Below, one piece after another: positions 54,815 to 64,000 of a DNA stretch of 64,000 bases. A program made the position numbers and the translations under genes. The stretch's first letter is position 1. Every line of letters starts with the position of its first letter. Source of the stretch: Castellaniella sp049671645 (GTDB lineage Bacteria > Pseudomonadota > Gammaproteobacteria > Burkholderiales > Burkholderiaceae_B); contig NZ_JBATVG010000023.1 in the NCBI RefSeq assembly GCF_049671645.1, forward strand, positions 1 through 64,000, in the 5' to 3' direction. Under the pieces are notes generated by a model. That model was given only the letters and a program-made list of their open reading frames with translations. It had not been told where the DNA came from and did not search any database.

Positions 54815-57800
54815 GCGGCACCACATTCCGAAGGTGATCGGTCGAACGACGCGCGCCTCGCAGGCGATCCAGGCTCAGATACACCACCGGCGTCGTATAC
54901 AAGGTCAATATCTGGCTGACCAGCAGGCCGCCCAGGATCGTCAGGCCCAGGGGCTGGCGCATTTCCACGCCCGCCCCGGTCGCCAGCAACAGCGGCAAGG
55001 CGCCCAGCATGGCCGACAGCGTGGTCATCAGGATGGGACGCAGGCGAGCCAGACACGCCCGGTAGATGGCCTCGCGCGGGTCCAGGCCTTCGCGGCGCTG
55101 CGCCTGCAAGGCGAAATCCACCATCATGATGGCATTTTTCTTGACGATGCCGATCAGCAGGAACACGCCGATCAGGGCGATCAGGGTGAATTCCATATTC
55201 ACCAGGCGCAAGGCCAGCAGGGCGCCGATCCCGGCCGAGGGCAGCGTGGAGAGGATCGTGATCGGATGCACCGTGCTTTCGTACAGCATGCCCAGCACCA
55301 GATACATCGCCACCAGGGCGGCCACCAGCATCCAGGGCTGCTGGGCAACGGCATCGCGCATCAGCCCGGAGCTCTGATCCAGTCCGGCCTGCAGTTCCTG
55401 GGTCGGCAGGCCGATCCGGGCCACGGCCTGGTCGATGGCCGTCAGGGCCTGGTCCAGCGACACCCCCGGCGCCAGCCCGAAGGAAATGGAATCGGCGGCC
55501 AACAGCCCATCGTGATTGACGGATCGCGGAGCCGTGCCTTCCACGATCCGGGTGAAGGCCATCACAGGGACGCGCTGGCCCTGCGCATTGACCACCTGCA
55601 GGGCCTGCAGGGAATGGGCGTCCTGCGCATACTGCGGCTGCACCCCCATGACCACGTGGTACTGGTTCAACGCGCCATACAGCACGGCCACCTGGCGTTG
55701 GCTGAAGGCATTGTTCAGCACCCCGGCCAGATCCGCCATCTGCACGCCCAGGCGCCGGGCGGCATCGCGGTCCACGACCAGCTCCAGGCGCCGGCCCTTG
55801 TCCTCGACGTCGTCATCGACGTCGACCAGTTCCGGCAGCCCAGCCAGCACTGCGCGCACCTGCCGCAGCCACTGATTCAGCAGCGTCAGATCGCTACCCA
55901 TCAGTTGATAGGAATAGGACCCGGAACGCGAGGAATGCCCCACGAAGATATCCTGTTGCGGCACCAGGAACATCCGCGCCCCCGGGGTATGCTCGAAGCG
56001 CGCGCGCAGCCGGTTGACGACCTGGGTTGCGCTGACCTGGCGCTGGTCCAGGGGCTTCAACTGGATCTGGATGAAGCTGGAATTGCTGCCGCCGCGCCCG
56101 CCGGCATACGCCGTGACCGTGTCCACGGCGGGGTCCGACAACAGGATCTTGCGAAAGGCGTCCAGGCGCTGCTGGGTTTCATCAAAGGAAGTGCCCGTAT
56201 CCACGCGGAAGAACCCCATCAGCTGCCCGGTGTCCTGCTGCGGGAAAAAGCCTTTTGGCACGCTGATGTACAGGTAGACATTCAGCCCTATCGTGGCCAG
56301 CAGGAGCAACAGCACGATGCGGGAATGATCCAGCGCCCAGCGCAAGGATGTCTGATAGGCCCCCAGGCAGGAGGCGCCCACCCGCTGCGACAGCCGCGCC
56401 AGGACGTTGCGGCGCGCAGGTCGATCCGCCGGCGCCACCCGCAACAGGCGCGATGCCATCACCGGCGTCAGCGTGACGGAAATCAGCAGGGACACGCCGA
56501 TGGCCGCCGACAGAGTGACGGCGAACTCCTCGAACAGCCGCCCCACCAGCCCGCCCACCAGCCACAAGGGGATGAAGACGGCGATCAGCGACACGCTCAT
56601 GGCCAGGACGGTGAAACCGACTTCGGTGACGCCGCGCAGGGCCGCGCGGGCCGGTCGCATGCCGCGTTCGACGTGGCGCATGATATTTTCCAGCACCACG
56701 ATGGCATCGTCCACCACGAAGCCGGTGGCGACGATCAGCGCCATCAGGGAAATGCTGTTCAGGCTGAAGCCGAACCACCACATCAGGCTGAACGTGCTGA
56801 TGAGCGACGCCGGCACGGCGATCGCCGGGATCAGGGCCGCCCGCCAGTTGCCCAGGAAGGCGAATACCACCGCAACCACCAGGATCACCGACAACACCAG
56901 GGTCAGCTCGGCCTCGTGCAGGGACGCCCGGATGCTGGGCGTGCGGTCCTGGGCGATGGTCAGCCGGACCTGCTCGGGCAGCAGGGCCTGGAATGCGGGC
57001 AACAGCCCGCGCACCGCATCGACGGTATCGATGATGTTGGCATCGGTCTGGCGGCGGATGATCAGCAGCACGGCCGGCCGATCATTGAAATAGCCGACCT
57101 GGTTGGTGTCCTCGACCGAGTCCCGCACCTGCGCCACGTCGGCCAGGCGCACCGGACGGCCGTCCTTCCAGGCCACGATCAGGGGAGCGTAATCGGCTGC
57201 CTTGCGCAACTGGGCATTGGCGCGGATCTGCCACTGCCGGTCGTCCAATTGCACCAGCCCGCCCGGGCGCAGGGAATTGACGTCCTGCAGCACCTGGCGC
57301 ACCCGGTCCAGCGGCACGCCCATGGATTCCAGGGCGCGCGGGTCCAGCAGCACCCGCACGGCCGGCAGCGAACTGCCGCCCACCGTCACCTGCCCCACGC
57401 CGCCGACCTGCGACAGCTTCTGCGCCAGCACGGTGGACGCCAGATCGTACAGTTCCCCCTGCGTCGCCGTGTCCGAAGTCAGCGCCAGCGTCATGATGGG
57501 CGAGGACGAGGAATCGACCTTGCGGTAGACAGGGTTGCCGCGCATACCCGACGGCAGCAAAGGCCGCGCCGCATTGATGGCGGCCTGCACGTCGCGCGCC
57601 GCATTGTTGATGTCGCGGTCCAGCTCGAACATCAGGGAAATGGTGGTCTGGCCCTCGCTGCTGCGAGAGCTCATGCTGTTCACTCCGGCGATGGCCCCCA
57701 GCGACTGTTCCAGCGGCATGGCCACGCTGGTGGCCATGGTTTCGGGACTGGCTCCCGGCAGGGAGGCCGACACCGAAATCATGGGAAAGTCCACCTGCGG

Positions 57801-57911
57801 CAAAGGCGCCACCGGCAGGAAGCGCAAGGCCAGCGCCCCGGCCAGCACCATGGCCAGGCACAGCAGGGACGTGCCCACCGGCCGGCGCAGGAACAGGGCG
57901 AAGAACCTCAT
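54807..57911 (-). CDS. RND efflux transporter, MdtC/MuxC-type
   Basis: This 1034-aa inner-membrane proton-driven pump of the HAE1 family has twelve helices. It has the typical N-terminus (FLRRPVGTSLLCLAMVLAG), the TM4 region GFVVDDAIVVLENIMRHVE with the proton-relay Asp pair, and the C-terminal LIGIVKKNAIMMVDFALQAQR. It is the second of two adjacent RND genes, as in MdtBC/MuxBC, where a heteromeric trimer forms. Its start overlaps the first RND gene by 4 bases. Confidence 0.92.
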   Translation of the reverse strand: MRFFALFLRRPVGTSLLCLAMVLAGALALRFLPVAPLPQVDFPMISVSASLPGASPETMATSVAMPLEQSLGAIAGVNSMSSRSSEGQTTISLMFELDRDINNAARDVQAAINAARPLLPSGMRGNPVYRKVDSSSSPIMTLALTSDTATQGELYDLASTVLAQKLSQVGGVGQVTVGGSSLPAVRVLLDPRALESMGVPLDRVRQVLQDVNSLRPGGLVQLDDRQWQIRANAQLRKAADYAPLIVAWKDGRPVRLADVAQVRDSVEDTNQVGYFNDRPAVLLIIRRQTDANIIDTVDAVRGLLPAFQALLPEQVRLTIAQDRTPSIRASLHEAELTLVLSVILVVAVVFAFLGNWRAALIPAIAVPASLISTFSLMWWFGFSLNSISLMALIVATGFVVDDAIVVLENIMRHVERGMRPARAALRGVTEVGFTVLAMSVSLIAVFIPLWLVGGLVGRLFEEFAVTLSAAIGVSLLISVTLTPVMASRLLRVAPADRPARRNVLARLSQRVGASCLGAYQTSLRWALDHSRIVLLLLLATIGLNVYLYISVPKGFFPQQDTGQLMGFFRVDTGTSFDETQQRLDAFRKILLSDPAVDTVTAYAGGRGGSNSSFIQIQLKPLDQRQVSATQVVNRLRARFEHTPGARMFLVPQQDIFVGHSSRSGSYSYQLMGSDLTLLNQWLRQVRAVLAGLPELVDVDDDVEDKGRRLELVVDRDAARRLGVQMADLAGVLNNAFSQRQVAVLYGALNQYHVVMGVQPQYAQDAHSLQALQVVNAQGQRVPVMAFTRIVEGTAPRSVNHDGLLAADSISFGLAPGVSLDQALTAIDQAVARIGLPTQELQAGLDQSSGLMRDAVAQQPWMLVAALVAMYLVLGMLYESTVHPITILSTLPSAGIGALLALRLVNMEFTLIALIGVFLLIGIVKKNAIMMVDFALQAQRREGLDPREAIYRACLARLRPILMTTLSAMLGALPLLLATGAGVEMRQPLGLTILGGLLVSQILTLYTTPVVYLSLDRLRGARRSTDHLRNVVPHV

Positions 57912-60900
57912 GGCCGTTCCGGAGCCGTCCGCCGGCGGGCCAGCCGTTCAAACATCAGGTAGATGACCGGCGTGGTGAACAGAGTCAGCAACTGGCTGCA
58001 CAACAGGCCGCCCACCATGGCCAGACCCAGCGGCTGGCGCAATTCCGCCCCCGATCCCGTGGCCAGCATCAGGGGGATGGCGCTGAAGAACGCCGCCAGC
58101 GTCGTCATCAGGATCGGACGAAATCGCAGCAGCGCAGCCTCGTGGATGGCGGCCTGCGGCCCCAACCCGCGCTCGCGCTGGGCGTCCAGGGCGAAGTCGA
58201 TCATCAGGATGGCGTTTTTCTTCACAATGCCGATCAGCAGGATGATGCCGATCACGCCGATCATGTCCAGTTCGATCCCGCCGATCCACAGGGCCAGCAA
58301 GGCGCCGATGGCGGCCGACGGCAGCGTGGACAGGATGGTGACCGGATGGATCAGGCTTTCATACAGCACGCCCAGCACGATGTACATGGTGACGACGGCG
58401 GCCAGCAGCAGCCACAGGGTGCTGGACAGGGACGCCTGGAAGGCCTGCGCCGCTCCCTGGAACTGGATGTCCACGGACTCGGGCACCCCCAGCGACTCGC
58501 GGACCGACTCGATGGCCTGCACGGCATCCGACAGCGCCGCCTGCGGCGCCAGGTTGAAGGACACCGTGGTCGCCGGGAACTGCCCCAGGCGCTGCACGGC
58601 CAGATGCGCGACCCCCGGCACGAAACGGGCCACGGTCGCCAGCGGCGTCACTCCCCCCCCGGCGGTCGGCACATGGATCCGCGCCAGGGCTTGCGGCCCG
58701 CCATCGATGAAGGCGGCATCGGCTTCCAGCACCACACGGTACTGGGCCGACTGCGTATAGATCGTCGAGATCAGGCGCTGGCCGAAGGCGTCGTACAAAG
58801 CATCGTCGATGGACGCCTGCGTGACCCCCAGCCGCGCGGCGGCATCCCGATCCACCTGCACCGTCAGGGCCAGCCCCCGGTCCTGAAGGTCCCCCGCCAC
58901 GTCGCGCAGCTGGGGCAGGTCCTGCATGGCCTGAATCAGGCGCGGCGCCCACTGCCCCAGCGCCGCATCGTCGGGGCTGGACAGCGTCATCTGGAATTGC
59001 GCCCGGCTGACCTGGTCCTCGACCGAGAGTTCCTGCACGGGCTGCAGCCAGACCTGCAGGCCGACCGTCCGGTGCAGGGACCGGTTCAGCCGGTCGATCA
59101 CGGCATTGGCGCGATCGCCTCGATCCGTCAGGGGCTTCAGCGTGATCTGCAGCCGTCCGGTGTTCAGGGTGGTGTTGTCGCCGTCGATACCGATGAAGGA
59201 CGTGACCGACGCCACCGCCGGGTCCTGCAGCACCTTGGCGACGGCATCCTGCTGCAGGCGCGACATGACGGCGAACGAGGCCGTCTGCGGTCCCTGCGTG
59301 ATGGCCTGGATCGCCCCGGTATCCTGCTGCGGAAAAAAGCCCTTGGGAATGCCGGCGTACAGCGCGGCCGTGACGGCCAGCGTGCCCACGGCGAACCACA
59401 GGGTGGTCCGCTGGTGGGCCAGCACCCACTGCAAGCCGCGATCGTACCAGGCGACCAGGCCGTCCATCATGCGGCCCGCCTGCTGCAGGAAGCGGCCATG
59501 CCGCTCTTCCGACTCCGGACGCAGCATGCGGGCGCACATCATGGGCGTCAGGGTCAGGGAAATCAGCAGGGACAGCAGGATCGCCACCGCCAGCGTCACG
59601 GCGAATTCGCGGAACAGCCGCCCGACCACGTCCGCCATGAAGAGCAGCGGAATCAGCACGGCGATCAGCGAGACAGTCAGCGACACCAGGGTGAAGCCGA
59701 TCTGCCGCGCCCCGCGCAGGGCGGCCGTCAGGGCGTTTTCGCCCTCCTCGATGTGGCGGGCGATGTTCTCGATCATGACGATGGCATCGTCCACCACGAA
59801 GCCGGTGGCGATGGTCAGCGCCATCAGGGTCAGGTTGTTGATGCTGAACCCGAGCAGATACATCAGGCCGAAGGTGCCGACCAGCGACAGCGGCACCACC
59901 ACCCCTGGGATCAGGGTGGCCCGCCACGTGCGCAGGAACACGAAGGTGACGGCCACCACCAGGGCGATGGCCAGCAGCATCTCGATCTGCACGTGCTCCA
60001 CCGAATCGCGGATCGTGTGCGTGCGGTCAGACGCCACCTGCAGGTCCACGCCTGTGGGCAAGGTCTGCCGCAGGCCCGGCAGCAGTTCCTCGATCCGATC
60101 GACCACCTGGATGACGTTGGCGCCGGGCTGACGCTGGATATTAAGCAGCACGGCCGGCGTGCGGTCGAACCAGGCCGCCTGGTACAGGTTTTCGGCATCC
60201 CGCCGCACTTGGGCGACGTCGCCCAGGCGCAGAGGGGCGCCGTTCTCATAGGCCAGGATCAGGCGCTCGTAGTCGGCCGGATCCTTCAACTGGTCGTTCA
60301 CGCTGATGGTCATCGAGCGTTGCGGTCCATCCAGATTGCCCTTGGGCTGATTGACGTTGGCCTGGGTGACCGCCTTGCGCACGTCGGCCAGGGTCAGCTG
60401 GTGCGCCGCGAGCGCCTGGGGATCGACCTGGATGCGCACGGCCGGTCGTTGCCCGCCAGTCACACTGACCAGGCCGACTCCGCCGATCTGCGACAGCTTC
60501 TGCGCCACCCGCACCTCGATCAGGTCGCGCACCTGATCCAGCGGCAAGGTGGGCGAGGTCACCGCCAGGGTCATCACCGGCGCGTCGGCCGGATTGACCT
60601 TGCGGTAGATGGGCGGCGACGGCATGTCCGACGGCAGCAGATTCGACGCGGCGTTGATGGCTGCCTGCACTTCCTGTTCGGCCACGTCCAGCGGCAGTCC
60701 CAGGTCGAAGCGCAATGTGATGCGCGAAGACCCGCCCGAACTGGTCGAGAGCATCTGCGACAGTCCCGGCATCTGGCCGAACTGGCGTTCCAGGGGCGAG
60801 GTCACGAGCGCCGTCATCACGTCCGGCCCCGCTCCCGGGTAGAGCGTCGTCACCTGGATGGTGGGGAAATCCACCTGCGGCAGGGCCGACACCGGCAACT

Positions 60901-60991
60901 CCCGATATCCCATGAAGCCAGCCAGCGCCAGGGCCACCATCGCCAGCAGGGTGGCGATGGGCCTCAGGATGAACGGGCGAGAGAGGTTCAC
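57908..60991 (-). CDS. RND efflux transporter, MdtB/MuxB-type
   Basis: The 1027-aa HAE1 RND pump begins MNLSRPFILRPIATLLAMVALA. TM4 has GFVVDDAIVMIENIARHIEE with the proton-relay Asp pair, and the C-terminal repeat has LIGIVKKNAILMIDFALDAQR. It is paired with the following RND gene and preceded by the fusion-protein gene with a 4-base overlap, matching the mdtABC/muxABC order. Substrates of such pumps include bile salts, novobiocin and aminocoumarins in other bacteria; here they are unknown. Confidence 0.92.
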   Translation of the reverse strand: MNLSRPFILRPIATLLAMVALALAGFMGYRELPVSALPQVDFPTIQVTTLYPGAGPDVMTALVTSPLERQFGQMPGLSQMLSTSSGGSSRITLRFDLGLPLDVAEQEVQAAINAASNLLPSDMPSPPIYRKVNPADAPVMTLAVTSPTLPLDQVRDLIEVRVAQKLSQIGGVGLVSVTGGQRPAVRIQVDPQALAAHQLTLADVRKAVTQANVNQPKGNLDGPQRSMTISVNDQLKDPADYERLILAYENGAPLRLGDVAQVRRDAENLYQAAWFDRTPAVLLNIQRQPGANVIQVVDRIEELLPGLRQTLPTGVDLQVASDRTHTIRDSVEHVQIEMLLAIALVVAVTFVFLRTWRATLIPGVVVPLSLVGTFGLMYLLGFSINNLTLMALTIATGFVVDDAIVMIENIARHIEEGENALTAALRGARQIGFTLVSLTVSLIAVLIPLLFMADVVGRLFREFAVTLAVAILLSLLISLTLTPMMCARMLRPESEERHGRFLQQAGRMMDGLVAWYDRGLQWVLAHQRTTLWFAVGTLAVTAALYAGIPKGFFPQQDTGAIQAITQGPQTASFAVMSRLQQDAVAKVLQDPAVASVTSFIGIDGDNTTLNTGRLQITLKPLTDRGDRANAVIDRLNRSLHRTVGLQVWLQPVQELSVEDQVSRAQFQMTLSSPDDAALGQWAPRLIQAMQDLPQLRDVAGDLQDRGLALTVQVDRDAAARLGVTQASIDDALYDAFGQRLISTIYTQSAQYRVVLEADAAFIDGGPQALARIHVPTAGGGVTPLATVARFVPGVAHLAVQRLGQFPATTVSFNLAPQAALSDAVQAIESVRESLGVPESVDIQFQGAAQAFQASLSSTLWLLLAAVVTMYIVLGVLYESLIHPVTILSTLPSAAIGALLALWIGGIELDMIGVIGIILLIGIVKKNAILMIDFALDAQRERGLGPQAAIHEAALLRFRPILMTTLAAFFSAIPLMLATGSGAELRQPLGLAMVGGLLCSQLLTLFTTPVIYLMFERLARRRTAPERP

Positions 60992-62274
60992 GAAGCGGGA
61001 CCCTTCCGGGCGCCCCCCGCCGGCCGGGCGGCGCCGACGGCCGGGCCGCCCGGCGAGCGAGCGTCCGGCGCGTCCGCAGCCGGTTTAACCGCGTCCGGGC
61101 CTGCGGCATCGGCCTGCGGCGCCACGACTTCGACCAGACTGCCTTCGCGCAGGCGGTCCGTGCCTTCGACCACGATGCTGTCGCCGGCCTGCACGCCGGA
61201 TTCGATGACCACCTGGTTGCCGTCATCCACGCCCGTCACGACCGTCACGACGTGAGCCTTGTGCTGGGCATCCACGCGATAGACATATTCGCCGGCCGAA
61301 CTGCGCTGCACGGCCCGCAAGGGCAGGACCAGGCCCGCTTCCAGCCCCAGGCGCAGGCGCACCTGCACGAACTGATTGGGGAACAGGGATTCATCGGCAT
61401 TGTCGAAACGCGCCTTGAGCTGCACCGTGCCCGTGGCCACATCGATCTGATTGTCCACTGCGATGAGCTGCCCGGTTGCCAGCACAGGGCCGCCCACCTG
61501 CCCCAGCAATTGAGCCTGCAGGGCCGGATCCGCGCGGCGGGCCGCCAACAGGGCCGGCAGACGGGTCTGCGCGATGGCGAACACCACGTCGATGGGCCGG
61601 TTCTGGGTCAACACGACCAGGCCATCGGCATCGGAGGCATGCACCATGTTGCCGACATCCACCTTGCGCAGGCCCAGACGCCCGGCCAGCGGAGCGGTGA
61701 TCCGCGTATAGCCCAGTTGCAGCTGGGCATTGTCCACCGCCGCCTGATCGATCTTGGCCTGGCCCTGCAATTCCCGCACCTGGGCGCGGGCGGCATCCAG
61801 TTGCTGGCGGGCAACCGAATCCTGCTTGAACAGCTGTTCATAACGGGCCAGATCGCGGCGGGCGTTTTCCAGTTGGGCGGCATGCTGGATTTGCTGCCCC
61901 TGGGCCTGCTGCAACTGGATCTGGAAAGGCTGCGGATCGATCACGGCCAGCAGATCGCCGGCCCGAACCGATTGGCCATCGGTGAAATGCAGGGACTGCA
62001 GGGGCCCGTCGACCCGGGAGCGGATGACGACCGTGGCCGGCGCGGTGACGGTGCCCAGGGCCCTCAGGGTGCGATCGATCTGGCCGGACGCCACGGCCAC
62101 GACGGACACCGGGGTGGATTGCCCCGCCCCGCCCCGAAAACCCCGCCCGACCGGTTGTTGATCCGCACCACGCGGCCAGAATAGCCACAGCGCCAGGGCG
62201 GCGGCCACGCACAGCGCGGCCCAGACCCACAATCGGCGGCGCCCGCCCGCAGGCCGCGTCGAGGATTCGATCAT
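60988..62274 (-). CDS. RND efflux periplasmic adaptor, MdtA/MuxA-type
   Basis: The 428-aa membrane fusion protein has an N-terminal helix (about 12-32) and the HlyD-type lipoyl halves (SRVDGPLQSLHFTDGQSVRAGDLLAVIDPQPFQ), followed by an alpha-hairpin and beta-barrel. The C-terminus is long, acidic/Pro/Ala-rich and low-complexity. It couples the RND pumps to the outer-membrane factor. It is the first gene of the efflux operon and begins 12 bases after zapD. Confidence 0.92.
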   Translation of the reverse strand: MIESSTRPAGGRRRLWVWAALCVAAALALWLFWPRGADQQPVGRGFRGGAGQSTPVSVVAVASGQIDRTLRALGTVTAPATVVIRSRVDGPLQSLHFTDGQSVRAGDLLAVIDPQPFQIQLQQAQGQQIQHAAQLENARRDLARYEQLFKQDSVARQQLDAARAQVRELQGQAKIDQAAVDNAQLQLGYTRITAPLAGRLGLRKVDVGNMVHASDADGLVVLTQNRPIDVVFAIAQTRLPALLAARRADPALQAQLLGQVGGPVLATGQLIAVDNQIDVATGTVQLKARFDNADESLFPNQFVQVRLRLGLEAGLVLPLRAVQRSSAGEYVYRVDAQHKAHVVTVVTGVDDGNQVVIESGVQAGDSIVVEGTDRLREGSLVEVVAPQADAAGPDAVKPAADAPDARSPGGPAVGAARPAGGARKGPAS

Positions 62275-62285
62275 GACAGGAAGTC

Positions 62286-63044
62286 CTAGATGTTGCAGCG
62301 GGCGAGGCGGAAGGCGATGTCACGGCTGGCCGGCTGCGGCTTCGTGACATTGTCCTGCAAGGAAAACCGCACCCAGATGACGTATTTATTGGCGCTGATT
62401 TCGGGAAACACCTGTTGTTGGGGATCTACCCAGACCCGCAGCAACTGGAAGGTCTTTCCGCCCAGCATTTCCTGGTAGGCCCCCTGGCTGGCCAACTGAT
62501 CGCGGGCATCGCCCGCATCGCGCAACAATTGCAGGATCAGCGCCATGGCGCGATGCAGCGGCATGATGGGTTCGATCCAACCCTGCAAGTCGAGCACCCG
62601 CGCATCGGGGGCCTTGATCTGCCAGGCGTAGTAGGACGGCAGGTCGATGGGCGAGGAACCGCCCGGCACGGTGATCCGCCCGCGCAGACTGGCCAGCCAT
62701 TCGTTGTCGCGCAGGCATTGGCCGATGCGGCCCTGGCCTGCCAATGAGCCCGACACGGACTGGATTTCATCCAACAGGCTGTCCAGCGTGGGGCGATCGA
62801 CGCCCGGGTGTTCACGCAGCGCCGACAAGGCCGTGCGATGCCGGTCGAGGTCCTGCAGGACCGCCGTGCGGACATCGGCCCTTTCACACACGTCGAGCAG
62901 ATCGAAGAGCGTGATCATGGCGATCTGGTGATGATGCGCGTCTTCGCCGCGCGCAAAATAGAACAGGCGGTCGAACAGGTACTCTACCCGGAGCAGAGTG
63001 CGTACACGTTCATTACAGGGGTACTCGTACAGAATCACACGCAA
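62286..63044 (-). CDS. zapD: ZapD, cell-division protein (DUF1342/YacF)
   Basis: The 252-aa protein has the ZapD pattern (ILYEYPCNERVRTLLRVEYLF, HHHQIAMITLFDLLDVCERADV, PSYYAWQ, KYVIWVRFSLQD). It bundles FtsZ filaments at the division site. It lies 6 bases after coaE, the usual order. The next conserved partner, yacG, is absent: an efflux operon follows after 11 bases. Confidence 0.94.
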   Translation of the reverse strand: MRVILYEYPCNERVRTLLRVEYLFDRLFYFARGEDAHHHQIAMITLFDLLDVCERADVRTAVLQDLDRHRTALSALREHPGVDRPTLDSLLDEIQSVSGSLAGQGRIGQCLRDNEWLASLRGRITVPGGSSPIDLPSYYAWQIKAPDARVLDLQGWIEPIMPLHRAMALILQLLRDAGDARDQLASQGAYQEMLGGKTFQLLRVWVDPQQQVFPEISANKYVIWVRFSLQDNVTKPQPASRDIAFRLARCNI

Positions 63045-63050
63045 AAGACC

Positions 63051-63683
63051 CTAATCATGAATGGCCGATCCACGAAGCGACCGGGAAGCCAGGTCGCACC
63101 AGGACTGATGGCAGGACCAGGATCGCCGGCGCAGCGCATCCAGATCGGTGGCGCCATCGTTGACGATGATGTCGTCGGCGACCGCCAAGCGGTCTTCCCG
63201 GGACGCCTGAGCGGACATGATACGCCCAATGGTCTCTGGCGTCAGCCCGCTGCGGCCCTGCACCCGGCGAACTTGCGTGGCCGGGTCGCAATCGACGACG
63301 CAGATGCGGTCCACCCGGTCGCGCCAGCGCCCGGATTCCACCAGCAGCGGCACCACGTAGACCCGGTACAGCCCCTGCGCGCCGGCCGCCCGGGTCTGCA
63401 CGGTCTGATCGATCAGCGGATGCAGGACGGCTTCCAGCCGCTGCCGGATCGTTGGGTCGCCAAAGGCCCGTTCGCGCATCCAGTCACGGTCCAGGCAGCC
63501 ATCCGCCGTGATGGCCTGCGGGCCGAAGGCCTGGCGCAAGGGCTCGATCGCGCCCCCCCCGGCGGCCGTCAGGGCATGGGCAATCTGATCGGTATCGATC
63601 ACGGCCGCCCCCCATTGGGCCAGCCAATCGGCGACCTGGGTCTTGCCGGACCCGATCCCGCCCGTCAGGCCGATCGAAAACAT
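63051..63683 (-). CDS. coaE: Dephospho-CoA kinase
   Basis: The 210-aa P-loop kinase opens with MFSIGLTGGIGSGKTQVADWL (Walker A GGIGSGKT) and has DTDQIAHALT, VLHPLI and VVPLLVES typical of CoaE. It catalyses the last step of coenzyme A synthesis. The ATG at 63683 was chosen because homology starts there. The longer frame to 63851 encodes an unrelated stretch. It lies between pilD and zapD as in many proteobacteria. Confidence 0.95.
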   Translation of the reverse strand: MFSIGLTGGIGSGKTQVADWLAQWGAAVIDTDQIAHALTAAGGGAIEPLRQAFGPQAITADGCLDRDWMRERAFGDPTIRQRLEAVLHPLIDQTVQTRAAGAQGLYRVYVVPLLVESGRWRDRVDRICVVDCDPATQVRRVQGRSGLTPETIGRIMSAQASREDRLAVADDIIVNDGATDLDALRRRSWSCHQSWCDLASRSLRGSAIHD

Positions 63684-63762
63684 GCGCGCATCCCGCCCCA
63701 GGTGAAAACATGACTGTACCTCAGGCGACGAGCCTGCGGACCAGGGAGCCCCGGCGCACGCG

Positions 63763-64000
63763 TCATGCCCCGCCCAGAAGGGCCAACCAGGATCCGACCG
63801 TCTCGGGCCATAGAATCCACGGACCGGTGGCCAGCGCCAGATACGGGCCAAAGGGATAGGCCCGCCGCCGGCATCCCGGGCGGCAGGCCCAGCCCAGCAG
63901 CCCCAGGACGCTGGCCCCCCACAGGATCGTCAGCGCGGCGGGCCAGCCCAGCCAGCCCGCCAGCATGGCCAGGCATTTCACATCGCCGCCCCCAAAACCG
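63763..64000 (-). CDS. pilD: Prepilin peptidase, C-terminal part (cut by window edge)
   Basis: The C-terminal 78 codons are present, running in from the right edge. The GGGD motif (GFGGGDVKCLAML) is the second catalytic aspartate site (GxGD) of type IV prepilin leader peptidases. It is followed by hydrophobic segments (WPAALTILWGASVLGLLGW). The order pilD-coaE-zapD is the usual one. The enzyme cleaves and methylates type IV pilins in the inner membrane. Confidence 0.85.
   Translation of the reverse strand, partial: GFGGGDVKCLAMLAGWLGWPAALTILWGASVLGLLGWACRPGCRRRAYPFGPYLALATGPWILWPETVGSWLALLGGA

Noticed and set aside
54813..61255. Very long plus-strand open frames (more than 1000 codons each) opposite the two RND genes
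   Set aside because: They are antisense shadows caused by high GC at third positions. Their translations are His/Gln/Arg-rich with no domain pattern, and the minus strand encodes unmistakable RND pumps.

Overview
The window is high-GC DNA packed with genes. Several features point to a betaproteobacterium of the Alcaligenaceae (Bordetella/Achromobacter/Castellaniella-like): the gene families, the TRAP and solute-binding systems, and a pilD-coaE-zapD block with a DUF815 ATPase and a Nudix-TenI fusion nearby. The genus is inferred, not shown. No insertion sequence, prophage, CRISPR array or origin was seen.

Region 1 (1-16.3 kb) is an aldarate (D-glucarate/galactarate) catabolic region. It holds the first codons of kdgD at the left edge, a FadR-type GntR regulator, three enolase-superfamily acid-sugar dehydratases (1101-2393, 8164-9354, 11164-12513), a 2-oxoglutarate-semialdehyde dehydrogenase and an aldose-1-epimerase-like protein. 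It also holds two ABC importers of different families. Dehydratases give 5-keto-4-deoxyglucarate, KdgD gives 2-oxoglutarate semialdehyde, and the dehydrogenase gives 2-oxoglutarate. The motif GTCATCATAC (or its complement, with at most one mismatch) recurs upstream of five of these units, including the NitT/TauT-type ABC transporter. This suggests one regulon under the local FadR-type protein.

Region 2 (16.4-22.2 kb) is a CO2/bicarbonate accumulation locus. It has dabA, a dabB that appears split into two overlapping frames, a divergent LysR regulator and a beta-carbonic anhydrase. Next come a Nudix hydrolase coupled to a GGDEF/EAL protein, and a free-methionine-sulfoxide reductase. A TonB siderophore-type receptor then faces a YncE-like beta-propeller protein across a Fur-box-like site.

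Region 3 (29.3-37.7 kb) is a compact minus-strand catabolic operon: amidase, TRAP transporter (DctP, DctQ, DctM), a RidA/CnbZ-like deaminase, an asparaginase-type amidohydrolase and a tartrate/D-malate dehydrogenase. A LysR gene is divergent to it. The combination looks like a pathway for an amidated or aminated dicarboxylic acid, and its substrate is unknown. A PhnW-like aminotransferase follows, with glutamine where the PLP lysine should be.

Region 4 (39.1-47.3 kb) is a kdp potassium-uptake operon in the order F-(27-aa peptide)-A-C-B-D-E, not the usual F-A-B-C-D-E.

Region 5 (47.3-64 kb) holds a succinate-semialdehyde-type dehydrogenase, a PQQ-sugar-dehydrogenase-like protein, tRNA-Pro(CGG), ispB, the DUF815 ATPase and the Nudix-TenI protein. 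A tripartite MdtABC/MuxABC-type RND efflux operon with its outer-membrane factor is followed by zapD, coaE and the end of pilD. The efflux operon sits directly after zapD, where yacG is usually found.
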